Origin: Phaffia rhodozyma
Taxonomy: Eukaryota; Basidiomycota; Tremellomycetes; Cystofilobasidiales; Mrakiaceae
Assembly: GCA_014706385.1 (NCBI GenBank)
Contig: JACGZH010000007.1
Location: 193,501-257,500, forward strand
DNA length: 64,000 bases
Reading direction: 5' to 3'
Under the pieces are notes generated by a model. The model searched no databases. It worked only from the letters and a program-made list of their open reading frames with translations, and was not told the DNA's origin. Positions 34,701-46,406 of this stretch are shown here, in pieces; position 1 is the first letter of the stretch; each line of letters starts with the position of its first letter. The translations under genes and the position numbers were made by a program.

Positions 34701-37192
34701 AGAGTCTCGATCAGTCTTGCATGATTCACGAGACTATCAGAATCAAGTCGGCCGCCTGGGACGATTCAGGTATCTTGGTCTACACCACGTTGAACCATAT
34801 CAAGTACACCTTGACCTCTGGGTATGTACCTCTTTCTGTTTGATTGCACGAAGACGCGAGAAAGCTTCGAAGCTGATGTGTGCTTTTTTACTCTCCTTAC
34901 CTCTTGGTCAACTTGTTGCTACTTCCTAAACCCCCATCCGACCTATACCTTACAGCGACACCGGAATCATCAAGACCCTGGATCAGCCAATCTACCTGAC
35001 CAGGATCAAAGGAAAGATCGTCCATTGTCTCGACCGAGCCGGTCGACCTCGAACGATCGAGATTGACCCGACCGAGTACCGATTCAAGCTGGCGCTCGCC
35101 AAAGAAAACTTTGATGAGATGCTACAGATCATCCGAACCTCCAACCTCGTCGGTCAGAGCATCATCGCCTACCTCCAGAAGAAGGGCTACGCCGAGATCG
35201 CCCTGCACTTTGTCCAGGATCAGAGCACAAGGTTTGATCTGGCGATCGAGTGTGGAAACCTCGACGTCGCTCTCGAGATGGCCCGGGCGGTAGAAAAGCA
35301 GGAGGTCTGGGTCAGACTGGCCGAACAGGCTCTCAAGCAGGGAGCTCAGAAGGTGCGATCGACCTTCGTTTCTTCATGTTTTTTCTTTCCTCTCTCTTGA
35401 GGAGAAACCCTCATGGTCAACTGTTTGTTGGGACTAATGTTGAGAATCTCTGTTTTTTTTTTCTTCTTTTTTTTCTTTCTCTTTATCCTTTCCAATATCC
35501 CTTCGGACCCTGTCTGTAGATCGTGGAGATCGCTTACCAAAAGACAAAGAACTTGGATCGACTCTCATTCCTCTACCTCATCACCGGTAACCAGGAGAGA
35601 CTCAAGATGATGCAGACCATCGCCGGCAAGCGAGGAGATCAGATGGCCCGGTTCCAGAACTCTCTCTACTTGGGAGACGTCGAGGAACGGGTGAACGTGC
35701 TCCGAGAGGTCGGGATGGATTCCTTGGCCTACTTTGCCGCCAAGACCGCCGGGTTGGAGGAGGCGGCCGAAGGGATCCTCGAGAACGCAGGGATGACGGA
35801 GGAGGATGTGCCCAAGCGTTCGTTCACCCGATCCACCTTGGCTCCCCCGACGCCGATCACTCAGTCGTTCCGACAAGACTGGCCGTCCAAGTCGACGGGT
35901 GAGAACTTTTTCGCCAGAACGCTCACCGGCGGCTCGGCCGCTCCCGCTCTGCCGGTGTCCAGCAACGAGGCCGCCACGGCTGGCGCGGCTGAGCTGAGCG
36001 CCTGGGGGGCGGACAACCCGTTGAACGGGGACGATGGCCAGGACGACGAGGAAGAAGGCGAGGGTTGGGATCTCGATAACGACGTCCCTGATCACACCGC
36101 CGAAGCCGAGGAGGCCGAGGTCGAGGAAGCCATCCCGGAGGATGACACTCAGGCCGGGACGAGCGAGTACGACATCTGGATCCGGAACTCGCCTCTGGCG
36201 GCCGACAGAGTCGCCGCCGGTTCGTTCGAGACCGCCATGAAGCTCTTGAACCAGCAGATCGCGGCCGTCAACTTTGAGCCCCTCAAGCCGCTCTTCCTTT
36301 CGACCTACCAAGCTTCCCATGTGTACATCCAAGGAAACGGCTCGGTCGACCCGATAAAGCTCTACGCCAGGCGGAACCCACAGACGACATCGACGAACGA
36401 CATCCTACCCGCCGTTCGATCTTCGTTGAACCACATCGTTCAGACCGACCTTCAGGAGGCTTACAACTTTGTCAAAAAGGGCAAGTTCGCAGAGGCCGAG
36501 ACCTTATTCAGATCGGTCCTCCAGTCGATGATGCTCGTCGTCGTCAACACCGATGCGCAGGTCCAGCAGGTTCGAGAGGTGATCGACAGCTGTCGAGAAT
36601 ACATCCTAGGAATGACCATGGAGATCGAGCGAAGACGACTCGCGAAAGAAGAGCCCGAAAACGTCCGTCGGCAACTCGAGCTGGCCGCTTACTTTGCCAA
36701 CTGTAAACTCCAGCCGATCCATCTTCAGCTCGCCCTTCGGTCGGCCATGTCTGTCTGGAACAAGGCTCAGAACTACGCTACCGCCGCTGTGTTTGCCAGA
36801 CGGCTCATTGCCTTGAACCCTACGAACCCAACGGCTGTCACTCAGGTTCGTTTCTCTTCGTCTCTCTCTCTCGGTCTCTGCTCGCAGTAAAAAAACTGAC
36901 CTCCCGGGTTTCCTCTCCCTTTCTTGTTTTCCATCCTTGCTTTCTACAGGCTCGATCGATCATCACCCAAGGCGATCGAAACCCACAAGACACTCTCGAG
37001 ACGTCCTACGATCACTTTACAGAGTTTGACATCTGTGCCGGATCTCTCACACCCATCTACAAGGGTTCTCCCGTGGTCAAGAGTCTGTTCTCGCAAGCGT
37101 CCTACTTGCCAGAGTACAGAGGTTCGGTCTGTACGGTCGATCAGGTCGTCGCCGTGGGTCAGGCTGGCAGTGGGTTGCGATCAAAAATCTAA
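31763..37192 (+). CDS. COP1: coatomer subunit alpha (COPI coat)
   Basis: Largest COPI subunit, for Golgi-to-ER retrograde transport; binds dilysine cargo through its N-terminal WD40 propeller. Exon 1 is 18 nt (MRMLTK), followed by a long intron of about 455 nt to [22 protein letters not shown]40 blocks: [117 protein letters not shown]. The second propeller and solenoid follow ([92 protein letters not shown]), then an acidic linker ([11 protein letters not shown]). The C-terminal domain includes [56 protein letters not shown] and [20 protein letters not shown]. Complete, about 1200 residues. GTTCGT donors at 32275 and 36846. Confidence 0.96.
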
Positions 37193-38087
37193 AGAAGACG
37201 AAGGAGCAAAGAGGACAGGAAGTCGGCTTCGAGATCTTTTCTTTTTCTTACTTCCTCAATCTATAGACCTCTTATGCTGCTCATCTCGAGTACTAGTCTT
37301 CCGGTTTCCCTCGGGTTTCTTTCTTCTTTCTTCTTTCTTCTTTCTTTTCCTTTCCTTCCCCATCTCTTCTTTACGGTCGTGTTGTGTTGTGTTCCCTTCA
37401 CTGTGTCCTTTTCTTCTTTACTTCCTCTGCTTCTTCTTCTATCATCTTCCATTCCATCCATCCATTATTTTTTTAATGATCAAATCCATATAGAATCATT
37501 CTTCTCCATCTTCTTCTTTGATACCTCTTCTGTGCCTGATTAACGAGCGAGCGAATGAGAACACCGAAAGTCTAAGCATGAAGTTTCAACATCTGTCGCC
37601 TCGTCTCGGTTGAGCGGAACAGTTATGTAAAAAAAAAGGGGGGCCTAAGTGGGATGTACCTCTGTGGAACAAACTCTCGTTCGGTTCAGAACAATCACAT
37701 GGTAGAGAGAGATGAACGAATAGATACAACATGATCTAGGGATGGGTATAAGGAAGCGTGTGAGAGAGAGAAAAGAAAAGAAAACGAAAAGGAGGATGAG
37801 AAGAGCAGTACAAACAGATATCATGTCCAGGGCAGAATAATGTAGGACAAGTGTTGTATGGAGAAAAGGTATGACATCCGCTGGTTATTGGACGAATGAT
37901 GATGAGGATATAAGTGAAAGAAGAATCAAGAAACCCCGAAGAAACAGAGAGAGAGAGAGAGAGAAAGAAACGAAGTAGATACTCGGCAAGCTAGTGATAA
38001 GAAGGAAGAGAGGCAGACACAGAAACTAGCAAAGAGAGCCTAAAAGAAAGAGAAAGAAAGGAGGAAAGAAAAAGAACAAGCGTTTGA
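37193..38087. other. intergenic region between convergent genes
   Basis: About 900 bp between the coatomer stop and the Rictor stop. Pyrimidine-rich on the left and purine-rich on the right, as expected of two 3' UTR regions. A poly-A/poly-G junction lies at 37628-37642 and a (GA)n stretch near 37948-37962. No gene seen. Confidence 0.5.
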
Positions 38088-41000
38088 TCATCGCACAGGC
38101 GCAAAACCGATGACTTTCCTGGCTGGTCTTGAACAGACAACAGGCGTCATGGCTTTCTCGGCCCCATTCTCTCTGCCTTCATCCTCTTCCCCGCTCAAGA
38201 GGTCCACACTCAGATCTATTTCCAGCTTGAGTTTACCCTTCTCCTCACCCCGCTCACCATCTACCAAGCCAAGACCCGGTTTTAGATCTGGGTCCTTTAG
38301 GTCGACGTTGAAGTCTTCCCTGGACAATTTCGATCCGACCCTCTTGAGACTTCTCTTTGTCGATCTCGACCTGCCAAGATTCTCAAGTCCCGAAGACCTC
38401 TTCAGCTTCATTGACGTGGAAGATGATGCTGGCGATCTGGCTCCTCCTATCATCAAAGACGAGGTCGAAGCATCGGGCAATGCAGGTTCGAGTTTCAAGG
38501 TGAGTGAGGAGTTGATAAGTCCAAGGATTGTAGATGGTGTCATCGGGATATCAAACAGATCAAAGATGAATCGACGGATGGGCAGTCGGAAATGAGTCGA
38601 TGAGAGGATGTGAAGCGCTCGATAAAAAAGTGGAATGGATGAAAACAGGTCTCGATGTGTACGTTTGAGTCTACATGTGGTTTTGACCAATCCAAACGAA
38701 AAAAGCAGGCATCAAGATTTGTGAGACCAAAGACGGGAAATGAAAACATGGAAAAAGAATCATACCTGGAAAGAATGGAGAATGAAGCAGAAGCTTGTAC
38801 GTGGTTGCTCAGGTTTCCTATAGCACTCAGCACGCTCTGTTCGACAATTGATGTCGGCATCACCAACGCAGCTCCCGACGGCTCCAAGCTTCGAATCGGC
38901 TTCCATGGTTGGATCTATACAACAGAAAGAGCGGGCGTACAATAATGAGTTAATCGTTTAAATATAAGTCTCTCTTTCGTTTATTATTGCGAGATGAAGA
39001 AAAATCGTGAACGTACGTAAGAAAACTTTGAAGAATCAATAGGGATACATAACCCTGTGGGTTGTCCGGTAGAGGAATTCGTAGCTTCCCAATCGAACTC
39101 CATCAAGAAGTCCGCTCCTGGGCGAGTAAACGATATGAGGCCTAGGATAAAATAGCATGTCCTATTGAAAGGCAAGAAGAGCGTGTCCATGTCCACACAT
39201 ATCCAACACGTAAGATCTCGTTGGTCTTATTAGAAACTGTTCATTCGGATGAAGTTCTAGTACTGACCCTCGAACAGATAACACAGACGACTGCTCAGCT
39301 ATGTCTACAATGACCTCGAGCAAGTCTTCCTCCTCCAGGAATGGAAAACCACCTCTCGTTGATCCAATATGGCCCTATCATAGAAGAAATATAAGTATGA
39401 AACTAGATATATTGGATGGAACGAAAGGACTCACCACCGCCCAAAGCACACTCTTCAACTTGTTGATCACATCAGAATCAACACACTCCATCCCATTCTG
39501 TCTTACAAACTCTGCAAACTCGCCAAAATGGCCTTGCTCTCTTAGCATCTGACAACCCTCGGCCGTTTTAACGAGCTCGCCATAGAAGTGAGCAGGGACA
39601 GTTCCATCGAATGCGCTATTTAAATCAATCACGAAGCAGCTTAGCGTTGGTCGTCTTTCCCGGTAGATTTGTATCGATATAAAATGGTTGGAAAGCAAGT
39701 CGCAACTTACATAAGATCATCCGGATCGTCATTTGCAGCAGGATAGAATGCCCGAGAGAGAAAAACCTCAACCTGCACTACATAAAACTCGTTTCGTTCC
39801 TTATTTTTGATTGAACAAAAAGACATATATACCAGTGGTCAACGATCAGATTACCTGAGCAACATTCTTTTCCCCCAAAGCTCAAGAAGGTTACTTACAT
39901 GAAACCAGTAATCCAACTCTCGATTGAGATAGTGAACCTGATGGAGATATCGAAATCCGACAGAAGTCGAAAGAAAGCTTTTTAAATTCGAGGTGATTTT
40001 CAGGCCCATCAGTTAAAACTGCCGTATTCAGAGCAAGTGAACGAAGTAAGACAGACCCACCGGAGTAGTAGAGGATGGCCAATATCACCCAGATGATCCA
40101 AAAAAGGCCTCATTTGAACGACCAACTCTAACACGTCCGTTCTTTCACAGGCTTCCTCCAGGAACTGAACAGCCAGCTCACAGACTTCAGGCGAAGGATC
40201 ATATAACTGTGTGATCAACAGGCGAAGCGTCCACGGATTGGCATCGGCTGAGGAAAGGACAAGCTGACCGAGATGCTCGGTTGCGTAAAGTCGGATATGC
40301 TGGAAAGACATGTGGAATGATGAATAGATCAATAGAGACTACAATTGGTGTAAGATCAAAAGAGAAATACGAACCATATAACTAGATGTGAGAGCTTTTG
40401 ATAACACGATCCGTGAATGTCCGTCGCTGTGTCCAGTTAACGGTGATAGTATTATTAGCCTATCAAATCTTAAGAGAAATAGGTATAGAAGAGGAAACTC
40501 ACCTAGTGTAATCCAGATTCTCGATGATAGCTTTGATAAGATCTTCACGACTCCTCAAGTCGCTCAGGTGATAGAACAAGGTAAACATTTTAAAATTTTC
40601 AAGCAGACTATCGCGCGCCGCGCAAGAGATAGAAGACAGAAGAAACAAGTGAATAGCATAAGCTTGAGAATCATCTGGCATGTTCATGGAGGAAAGAGGA
40701 TACATCGACGAAGAGAATGACCTACCGAATTCCTTCTGGATGCGAACTTAACGTTCCAATCATCTCGAAATATCCACTTGTCAGCGTATCATCTAATCGG
40801 TGTTTCGACAACAACGGGTCCGAATTGACAGAGCCATGATACTTGCGAACCCATCACATTCCACAACAAGCCGGTACAGATAAGAGAGAGTAGTAAGAGA
40901 AGGGAATGAGATATAATCAGACGTTTAAATGGATCGATGAACTTACATGATCGAGCTCCGCAAAACATTCGTACAACTGAGGTAACAGTTTATCTGCTGC

Positions 41001-44000
41001 CAAGAACGCCACACCGTCCGGGTTGGATAGTAATGTCGTGATTAACGCGCAACCCAGCTTCACCCAACGAAGGTTCGGCTACACTCATTCAAAACACAAG
41101 TCACATGCAGTAAGATGATCAGTCCATGTTAGAAGCCAAAAATCGACTTAGCGTACCTTTGTCTTCTTGACATCTGAAAATCGATGATTTAATGGATGAA
41201 AAAATGACAGCAACCTGCGGCCAAACTTTGAAGCCTTCAGAGCTTCTTCCAACCGACGAGGGTTCAACAATGGACCTTGAATGATCCCCATCAGGACATC
41301 ATAATTCCACTTATTGTGGTCTCGAGAGAACAAGACCTATATGTTCAGCCAGAGCAGATCAAGGAAAAGAAGAAGTCAGACAAAGTTATTTCTGAATAGG
41401 AAACTATGGAACAGAGGCAGACCTGTGTATCATTGAGTAAGACTTGAAACTGCCGATCATCCATCTGAAGACCCATTCTCATCTTGACATTTTCTACTTG
41501 TCGCTGACCTCTCAACAAAGGGTCCTGTATTGGATTTGATCTTTGTCCCCGTTTCCACCAAAATAAAAAATAAAAAATCAGAGTCAGATCAGACTCAGAA
41601 ATCATTCAACAGAGCAGAAGGGCGAAAGAGGAAAAGAGGACCCACCGTTTTCTACCTTCCTTTGTTCCTACAGCTGTCGTGTCTCTCAATCGACTTCGAT
41701 TTCTGTTCAAACTGTCGATAGCTGACAGAGCAGATGAGGCTTTACCTCTCTCCTCGGGTTTCGCAAATTTTGCGGCATGAGAGAACAACCTGGGAAGAGA
41801 CTTTGTTTTCAAATATTAAGTATTAATGATGAATATCAAGTCAGTAAGTATAGCGGCATCAGCGACAGATAAAAAAAATGGAGAGAAAACGGAGTTCTCA
41901 CTTGAATCCGAGCAGCAATGGTCGATGGAAGGAGCTTGTTGGACAATGCTAGAAGTTCGCCTACCAACAATGTTGCTTTGCGGGACAATATGTCCAATGC
42001 TTCTTCCACGATATCGATTAATGCCTGATCAATTAATATTTCCTGTTGTATTAGCTTAGTAGAAAAAGGGGGTACGGAGAGAACAAACATATCGAAGAGA
42101 GACATACGTCGACTAAGCCGACCTCTATAAAGACGCTGAGGACGAGAGCGACGTAATGATCAATCAATGTCAATTTGTCTGGGTCCTCCTTTTCTTTTCC
42201 TGATGCGCTGTAAGCATTGGACCTGAAGTCTTTTGAGTACACTATGTTCTCGACAAAGGGATAAGAATCAGTACATGAGGACGAGAGATGATTGAAGAAA
42301 CGCGTGATTGTAAAGACTAGAAAGTATAAGTCAAGGAGATGGCTCACTTGTTAAACGACGGTCGTCTAAAAACGCATGGTACCAAAACGGAGTTTTGATG
42401 CGAAAGATATCAAAAAACATATCTAGCAGAACTTCCTATGACATCATTCATAATACGCGGGAGAGACGAAACAAAAGAAAATAGGATTAGTGGTAGCCTA
42501 CGATGCTTTAGAAAGTAACGTGAACTGACTCTCATCTGAACGGTCGGTACTCTGAGAGAATCGACTAGGGACCGGATTGCTTTTCGATCGTCCATACACA
42601 GATATAAGAATCCTTTATAAGGAAAATCAGAGTAGGATATATAAATTCGTTAGCGAAGAGCGATTGGCAGAGGGGATACCGAGAAAAGAGGGAAAAGAAC
42701 TCACCTGACCATGACTTGAGCAATGTTGAAACAACCTTTGAACTCGATCTAAGTCTGCTCAGATAAGCCTCGCCAGAACCATGAACATCTGTAAATCCAG
42801 AGAGAGCCATCTATCGATTGATAGTAAAGAAGAAAAAAAATGACGACCAGTTAATATAAGAAGAGAAAGACACGTCAGAGAGCGGAGAAGAAACAGACCT
42901 CGATATCCATCCCGGGATTTAACGACTCCCTCCTTTCCGGACAATCGATGACGTACAGAAACACATGGGCAATGGCAGGCGCTAACTCATGTGGTCCCTC
43001 CGAGAAGCATTGAAGAAGAACTCTGATAGCGTTTGAGGGGACAAGTGTTTGGATGTCCAAAAGGGCTTTTGCATAGATATGTGATAGGTAAGCTGAATAG
43101 TGTACGAACAGTTTCTGCGAAAGAAGGCAAAGCTTACCAATTTCTGCCAAGGTCTCTAAACTAACAAATCTAAACGGATCATCCCCGTTCTCTGCTAAAC
43201 TGACTAACGTCCTTATCACCGAATCACTCAATGGAACTTTTGCGCTTCTCCTGAACCCTCGTCTTTCTAGATCATTGAGATTTCGATAGTCACTCAGAGA
43301 TTTTGACCTCGAAGGAGTAGATATTAATGGTGGGGTAAATGGAGATGGCGGGAGGTTCAAAACCGATCGGATCAGCTTGAGCGCCTGTATCTTTTCAGGA
43401 GCGCATGAGACATCTCTGGTAAATGTGCTGTACACATCGGATGGACCATATATAATTGAAGTTTATCAAATCAGCTTGTAGAAGTATGCAAATGCTTCTG
43501 TATAAACATATATGCGCGCGCTCTTAGAAACAGAGATGCAAGCTGAACATGAGAACAATCACACTTACCGAATGATGTACCAATCAATTCCCATCCGCTC
43601 GAGTGTTTTCCATCCCTCTGAATCAACAAGTAGGTGTCTAAACACCCTATATCCAGTGGCTCGTAGTTCTTTTGAGCTTGTTTCCGAGATCAAGGCGAAT
43701 ATTCTGTGTTTACATTCATGCGCCCGCGCAAGATCAATGATAAGATTGAAGACGGATGGTTAATCGGTCATGATCAGAGTCGACTCACATTTCCAAGACG
43801 TCCTCTCGACCTGCAAGATCATACCGAACCCTTCTGTTCTTTTTGAGGACTCCGACGAGTCTTCCTGCGTCCTCAAACTTCTTTCCGTCATCCCTACTTT
43901 GCACATCAAGATCTCTCACCAGAGCTCTTGCGACAGTCAAGATGGTCTGGAAGTCATCTTCTGGACTAATCGGTCGGGGATGTCGCATATTTTGCATAGC

Positions 44001-44843
44001 CGAATAAGAAGAAGAAGTTGAAGCTGGGTGATTGATGACGTTGTTATGACTGTTGGTAGTACTACTACTGCTGTTAGCAGAGCTGAGTTTCGGCGGAAGT
44101 CGACGCGTCGACTGATTCGAAGGAAACGCCTGCTGTGATACTTTCTTCTGAAGCGCGCGAGAAATTTCTTCAAGACAAGATAAGACAAGACAGGCGTTAG
44201 AGCTCTACAGAGTAGGAGAGTGAACATTGTCTAAACACAAACCTGGGTGCTCTTTGAGTTCTTGGATTTCGTTCAAGATTGTGACAATCATCTTGTTGGC
44301 CGCTCTCAGTTCGCCCTCGACCTCTTTCCGAAGATCGTTTCTATCTGATCCTGTTTCTACAGCAGACTCAAGGACCTGAGAACGAAGGAAATGAAGACAT
44401 GATGAACTGAGTGTTCCCAATCGGAAGTTGAAGGCGTTTCGATGGATTCATATGCGTATATAGGTCTCGAAGATCCACCAAATCCAAAGGGCGTATAGGT
44501 AACTGAACTGAGGGCTTACCTGAAGCATATTCTCCGCGCCATCTTTGATCTTGTTCTCTATCACTAATGATTTCAGCAAGGCCTCCAATCTCTCTGATAC
44601 AAGCGTCTTGTCTGTTTCCACGATTGGTAGAGCTTTTGCTACCGGAAGGCTTCTATCGGTCACAGCTTGACCATCTCCATCCGAGAGTGGAGTCAACTCG
44701 GCGGGGATGGATTGTTTGATTCGAGCAAAAGAGGAGAAGGAAGACGAAGCTGTCCGAAAGGAGTCGTCCGACTGCGACTGAACTTGTAGTGGTGGACGAG
44801 TGGGTGGTGATGGCGATAGAATCGCTGCCGGTAGAGGCGACAT
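38088..44843 (-). CDS. AVO3: TORC2 subunit Rictor / Avo3 / S. pombe Ste20
   Basis: Scaffold of TOR complex 2, acting in AGC-kinase (Gad8/Ypk) signalling, actin and membrane-stress control. From ATG 44843: a Ser-rich start, an HR1-like coiled coil (DKTLVSERLEALLKSLVIEN, VEGELRAANKMIVTILNEIQ), DDFQTILTVARALVRDLDVQ and LKKNRRVRYDLAGREDVLEM. The armadillo-like Rictor N-domain follows: ELRATGYRVFRHLLVDSEGW, APEKIQALKLIRSVLNLPPS, FVSLETLAEIGKLCLLSQ, AIRVLLQCFSEGPHELAPAI, DMFFDIFRIKTPFWYHAFLD. Then MDDRQFQVLLNDTQV, NKWNYDVLMGIIQGPLLNPR, WVKLGCALITTLLSNPDGVA, HIRLYATEHLGQLVLSSADA, WTLRLLITQLYDPSPEVCEL, VGFRYLHQVHYLNRELDYWF, GTVPAHFYGELVKTAEGCQM, INKLKSVLWAVGHIGSTRGG and CYFILGLISFTRPGADFLME. The last exon has LFSSIPLFYRALHILSSTHF, RLPIRRFIFDLFDIP and a basic tail ending APVR. 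Many introns; at least one GTTCGT donor (40369, minus). Confidence 0.9.
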
Positions 44844-45311
44844 GCTCGAGGTCCTTCAAGTGGAAAGATGACAGGGAGAGATTGAAGGTGACAAGGAAAT
44901 CAATGAGATCAATCTACAGTTGGTTACCGATCAAATGTAAACCTTGGTTACGGCTGGCATGCTAGCTCACCTCCTCGTCCGACTCGACGACGTTCGACTG
45001 ACTCTTTGAATCTCAACTCTTGATTTTCCTTTGAGAATATGTCTTCTTCTTCAAGGATTGGATTCGACACTGACCCTGATTGTGTTACCGAATACTTATA
45101 TGAAGAGATCGAAACCTCCTCTGAACATTGCCTTGGCTTGTTTGTTTCGCTATCTTACTCACTTTTGTCTTCCTTGTTCACTTCTAATCTTGCACTCTCC
45201 CTTGAGAATTCTAATGTCTAACCGAAAGATTGAGTAAACAGACCAACTGATTGCTCTTCATCGCCCATCGAGTATAGTCGCATCTATCAACACTGCATTT
45301 CATTATCAAAA
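44844..45311. other. divergent upstream region of Rictor and the zinc-finger relic
   Basis: About 470 bp. An ATG-initiated 60-codon frame at 45039-45221 (MSSSSRIGFDTDPDCVTEY...) is present, but it has no recognisable domain and may be 5' leader of the following gene. Nothing else seen. Confidence 0.4.
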
Positions 45312-46169
45312 ATGTCGCAAGACAATACTGCCAGTCTTTCGAGTCATACGTCTAGGTCCACCTCAAGTCATGACCAACCGCGCGCCGAATCCCAGTCAAT
45401 CCCGTCCTCATTCAACAGTATTCACCCAATAGGCCAGAAAAGTACAACCTCAAGTTTGGCAGCGTACTCTGTCTCTTTTTTCCTCACGTGCTTCGACACC
45501 AACATCCGATACGATGAAATCGATGGATATAGCAGACCCAATGCGTATCAACCTAAAGATCGTCAGATCCGATGACGACACTCGAACAATTACTACTGTC
45601 ATCCACGGATCGAACACTTCCAGAAAGAGAAAGTTTGGAAGAATGCCGAGAGCAATGTCTATCGCAGTGTCATTTATTTCGAAAAGAAGCACAGGTTCGA
45701 TCACATATGCGGAACAAGAGGAGAGAAAAGTATTCGAATGTACTACTGAGGGCTGTCAGAAATGGTTTAGGTAGGCTCTCCTAATCTTGGGTATTATGTT
45801 TCTATGTAACATCTGAATGACGAGATTCGTCCCTCTCATACACCTCTTGCTAGACGAAGTGGTCACTTAAGACAGTTTGTCCTGCAAATTTACGACAGGT
45901 TGTCTACCAACTCCGAAAGAAGATAGGCAATTGACTTTAATGTTGAAAGGGCATGTTAAATCCATTCATACAGCAGAAAAACCGCATGTGGGTATGATTC
46001 AAGATTGTGGAAGATCATTCTCGAGAGTCGATCATCTGTTTGTCCATTCCCCTTGCTTCATTTGAATGAGTTTCCGAACGAACTCGATATCCTGACTTTC
46101 CGTTCATTGACATAGAAGCAAACATCACCAGGTCCACACACAAGTCGATACTAGAGATGAGGGATAGAG
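45312..46169 (+). pseudogene. degenerate C2H2 zinc-finger gene
   Basis: The ATG at 45312 opens a Ser/Thr/Gln-rich frame (MSQDNTASLSSHTSRSTSS) that stays open to 45575. The protein-like continuation (FSSRASTPTSDT, MKSMDIADPMRINLKIV) lies in a different frame, entered near a T run at about 45478, which suggests a one-base slip or an unrecognised splice. Finger 1 reads FECTTEGCQKWFRRSGHLRQ across an intron, but the position of the first zinc histidine is Phe (LRQFVLQIY) and a stop follows soon after. A second finger is recognisable as HVKSIHTAEKPHV and QDCGRSFSRVDHL, but its first cysteine is Gly (HVGMIQDC). KHHQVHTQVDTRDEG near 46131-46169 looks like its end. Lost ligands in both fingers plus frame breaks argue for a relic. 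Sequencing error could explain the frameshift but not both ligand losses. Confidence 0.6.
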
Positions 46170-46406
46170 GTGATCGTTCGGCCAGCTATCATGGCATTTT
46201 TCTCATCCATATTTCTCATCGTTTCTTCAAAAGTTTTTGTGCTTATACTTAGGCTTGGTACCATTCCTTTGCGCGCGCACTAATTTACTCATTGGGCCGT
46301 TTGTTTCTCAAATGTATCAAGTTCAATACATCGAAATACACCCATCTTGATCTCGAGATCTCCATCTTTGTTCTAGTCATATTTCATAGATCCTTCCGTC
46401 ATCGAC
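46170..46406. other. intergenic region
   Basis: About 240 bp between the zinc-finger relic and the uridine kinase stop codon. Nothing recognised. Confidence 0.4.

Noticed and set aside
35565..36332. 255-codon antisense frame over coatomer alpha
   Set aside because: Lies entirely opposite a long conserved exon; codon-composition shadow.
45039..45221. 60-codon ATG frame before the zinc-finger relic
   Set aside because: No domain; more likely leader sequence, though a small protein cannot be excluded.
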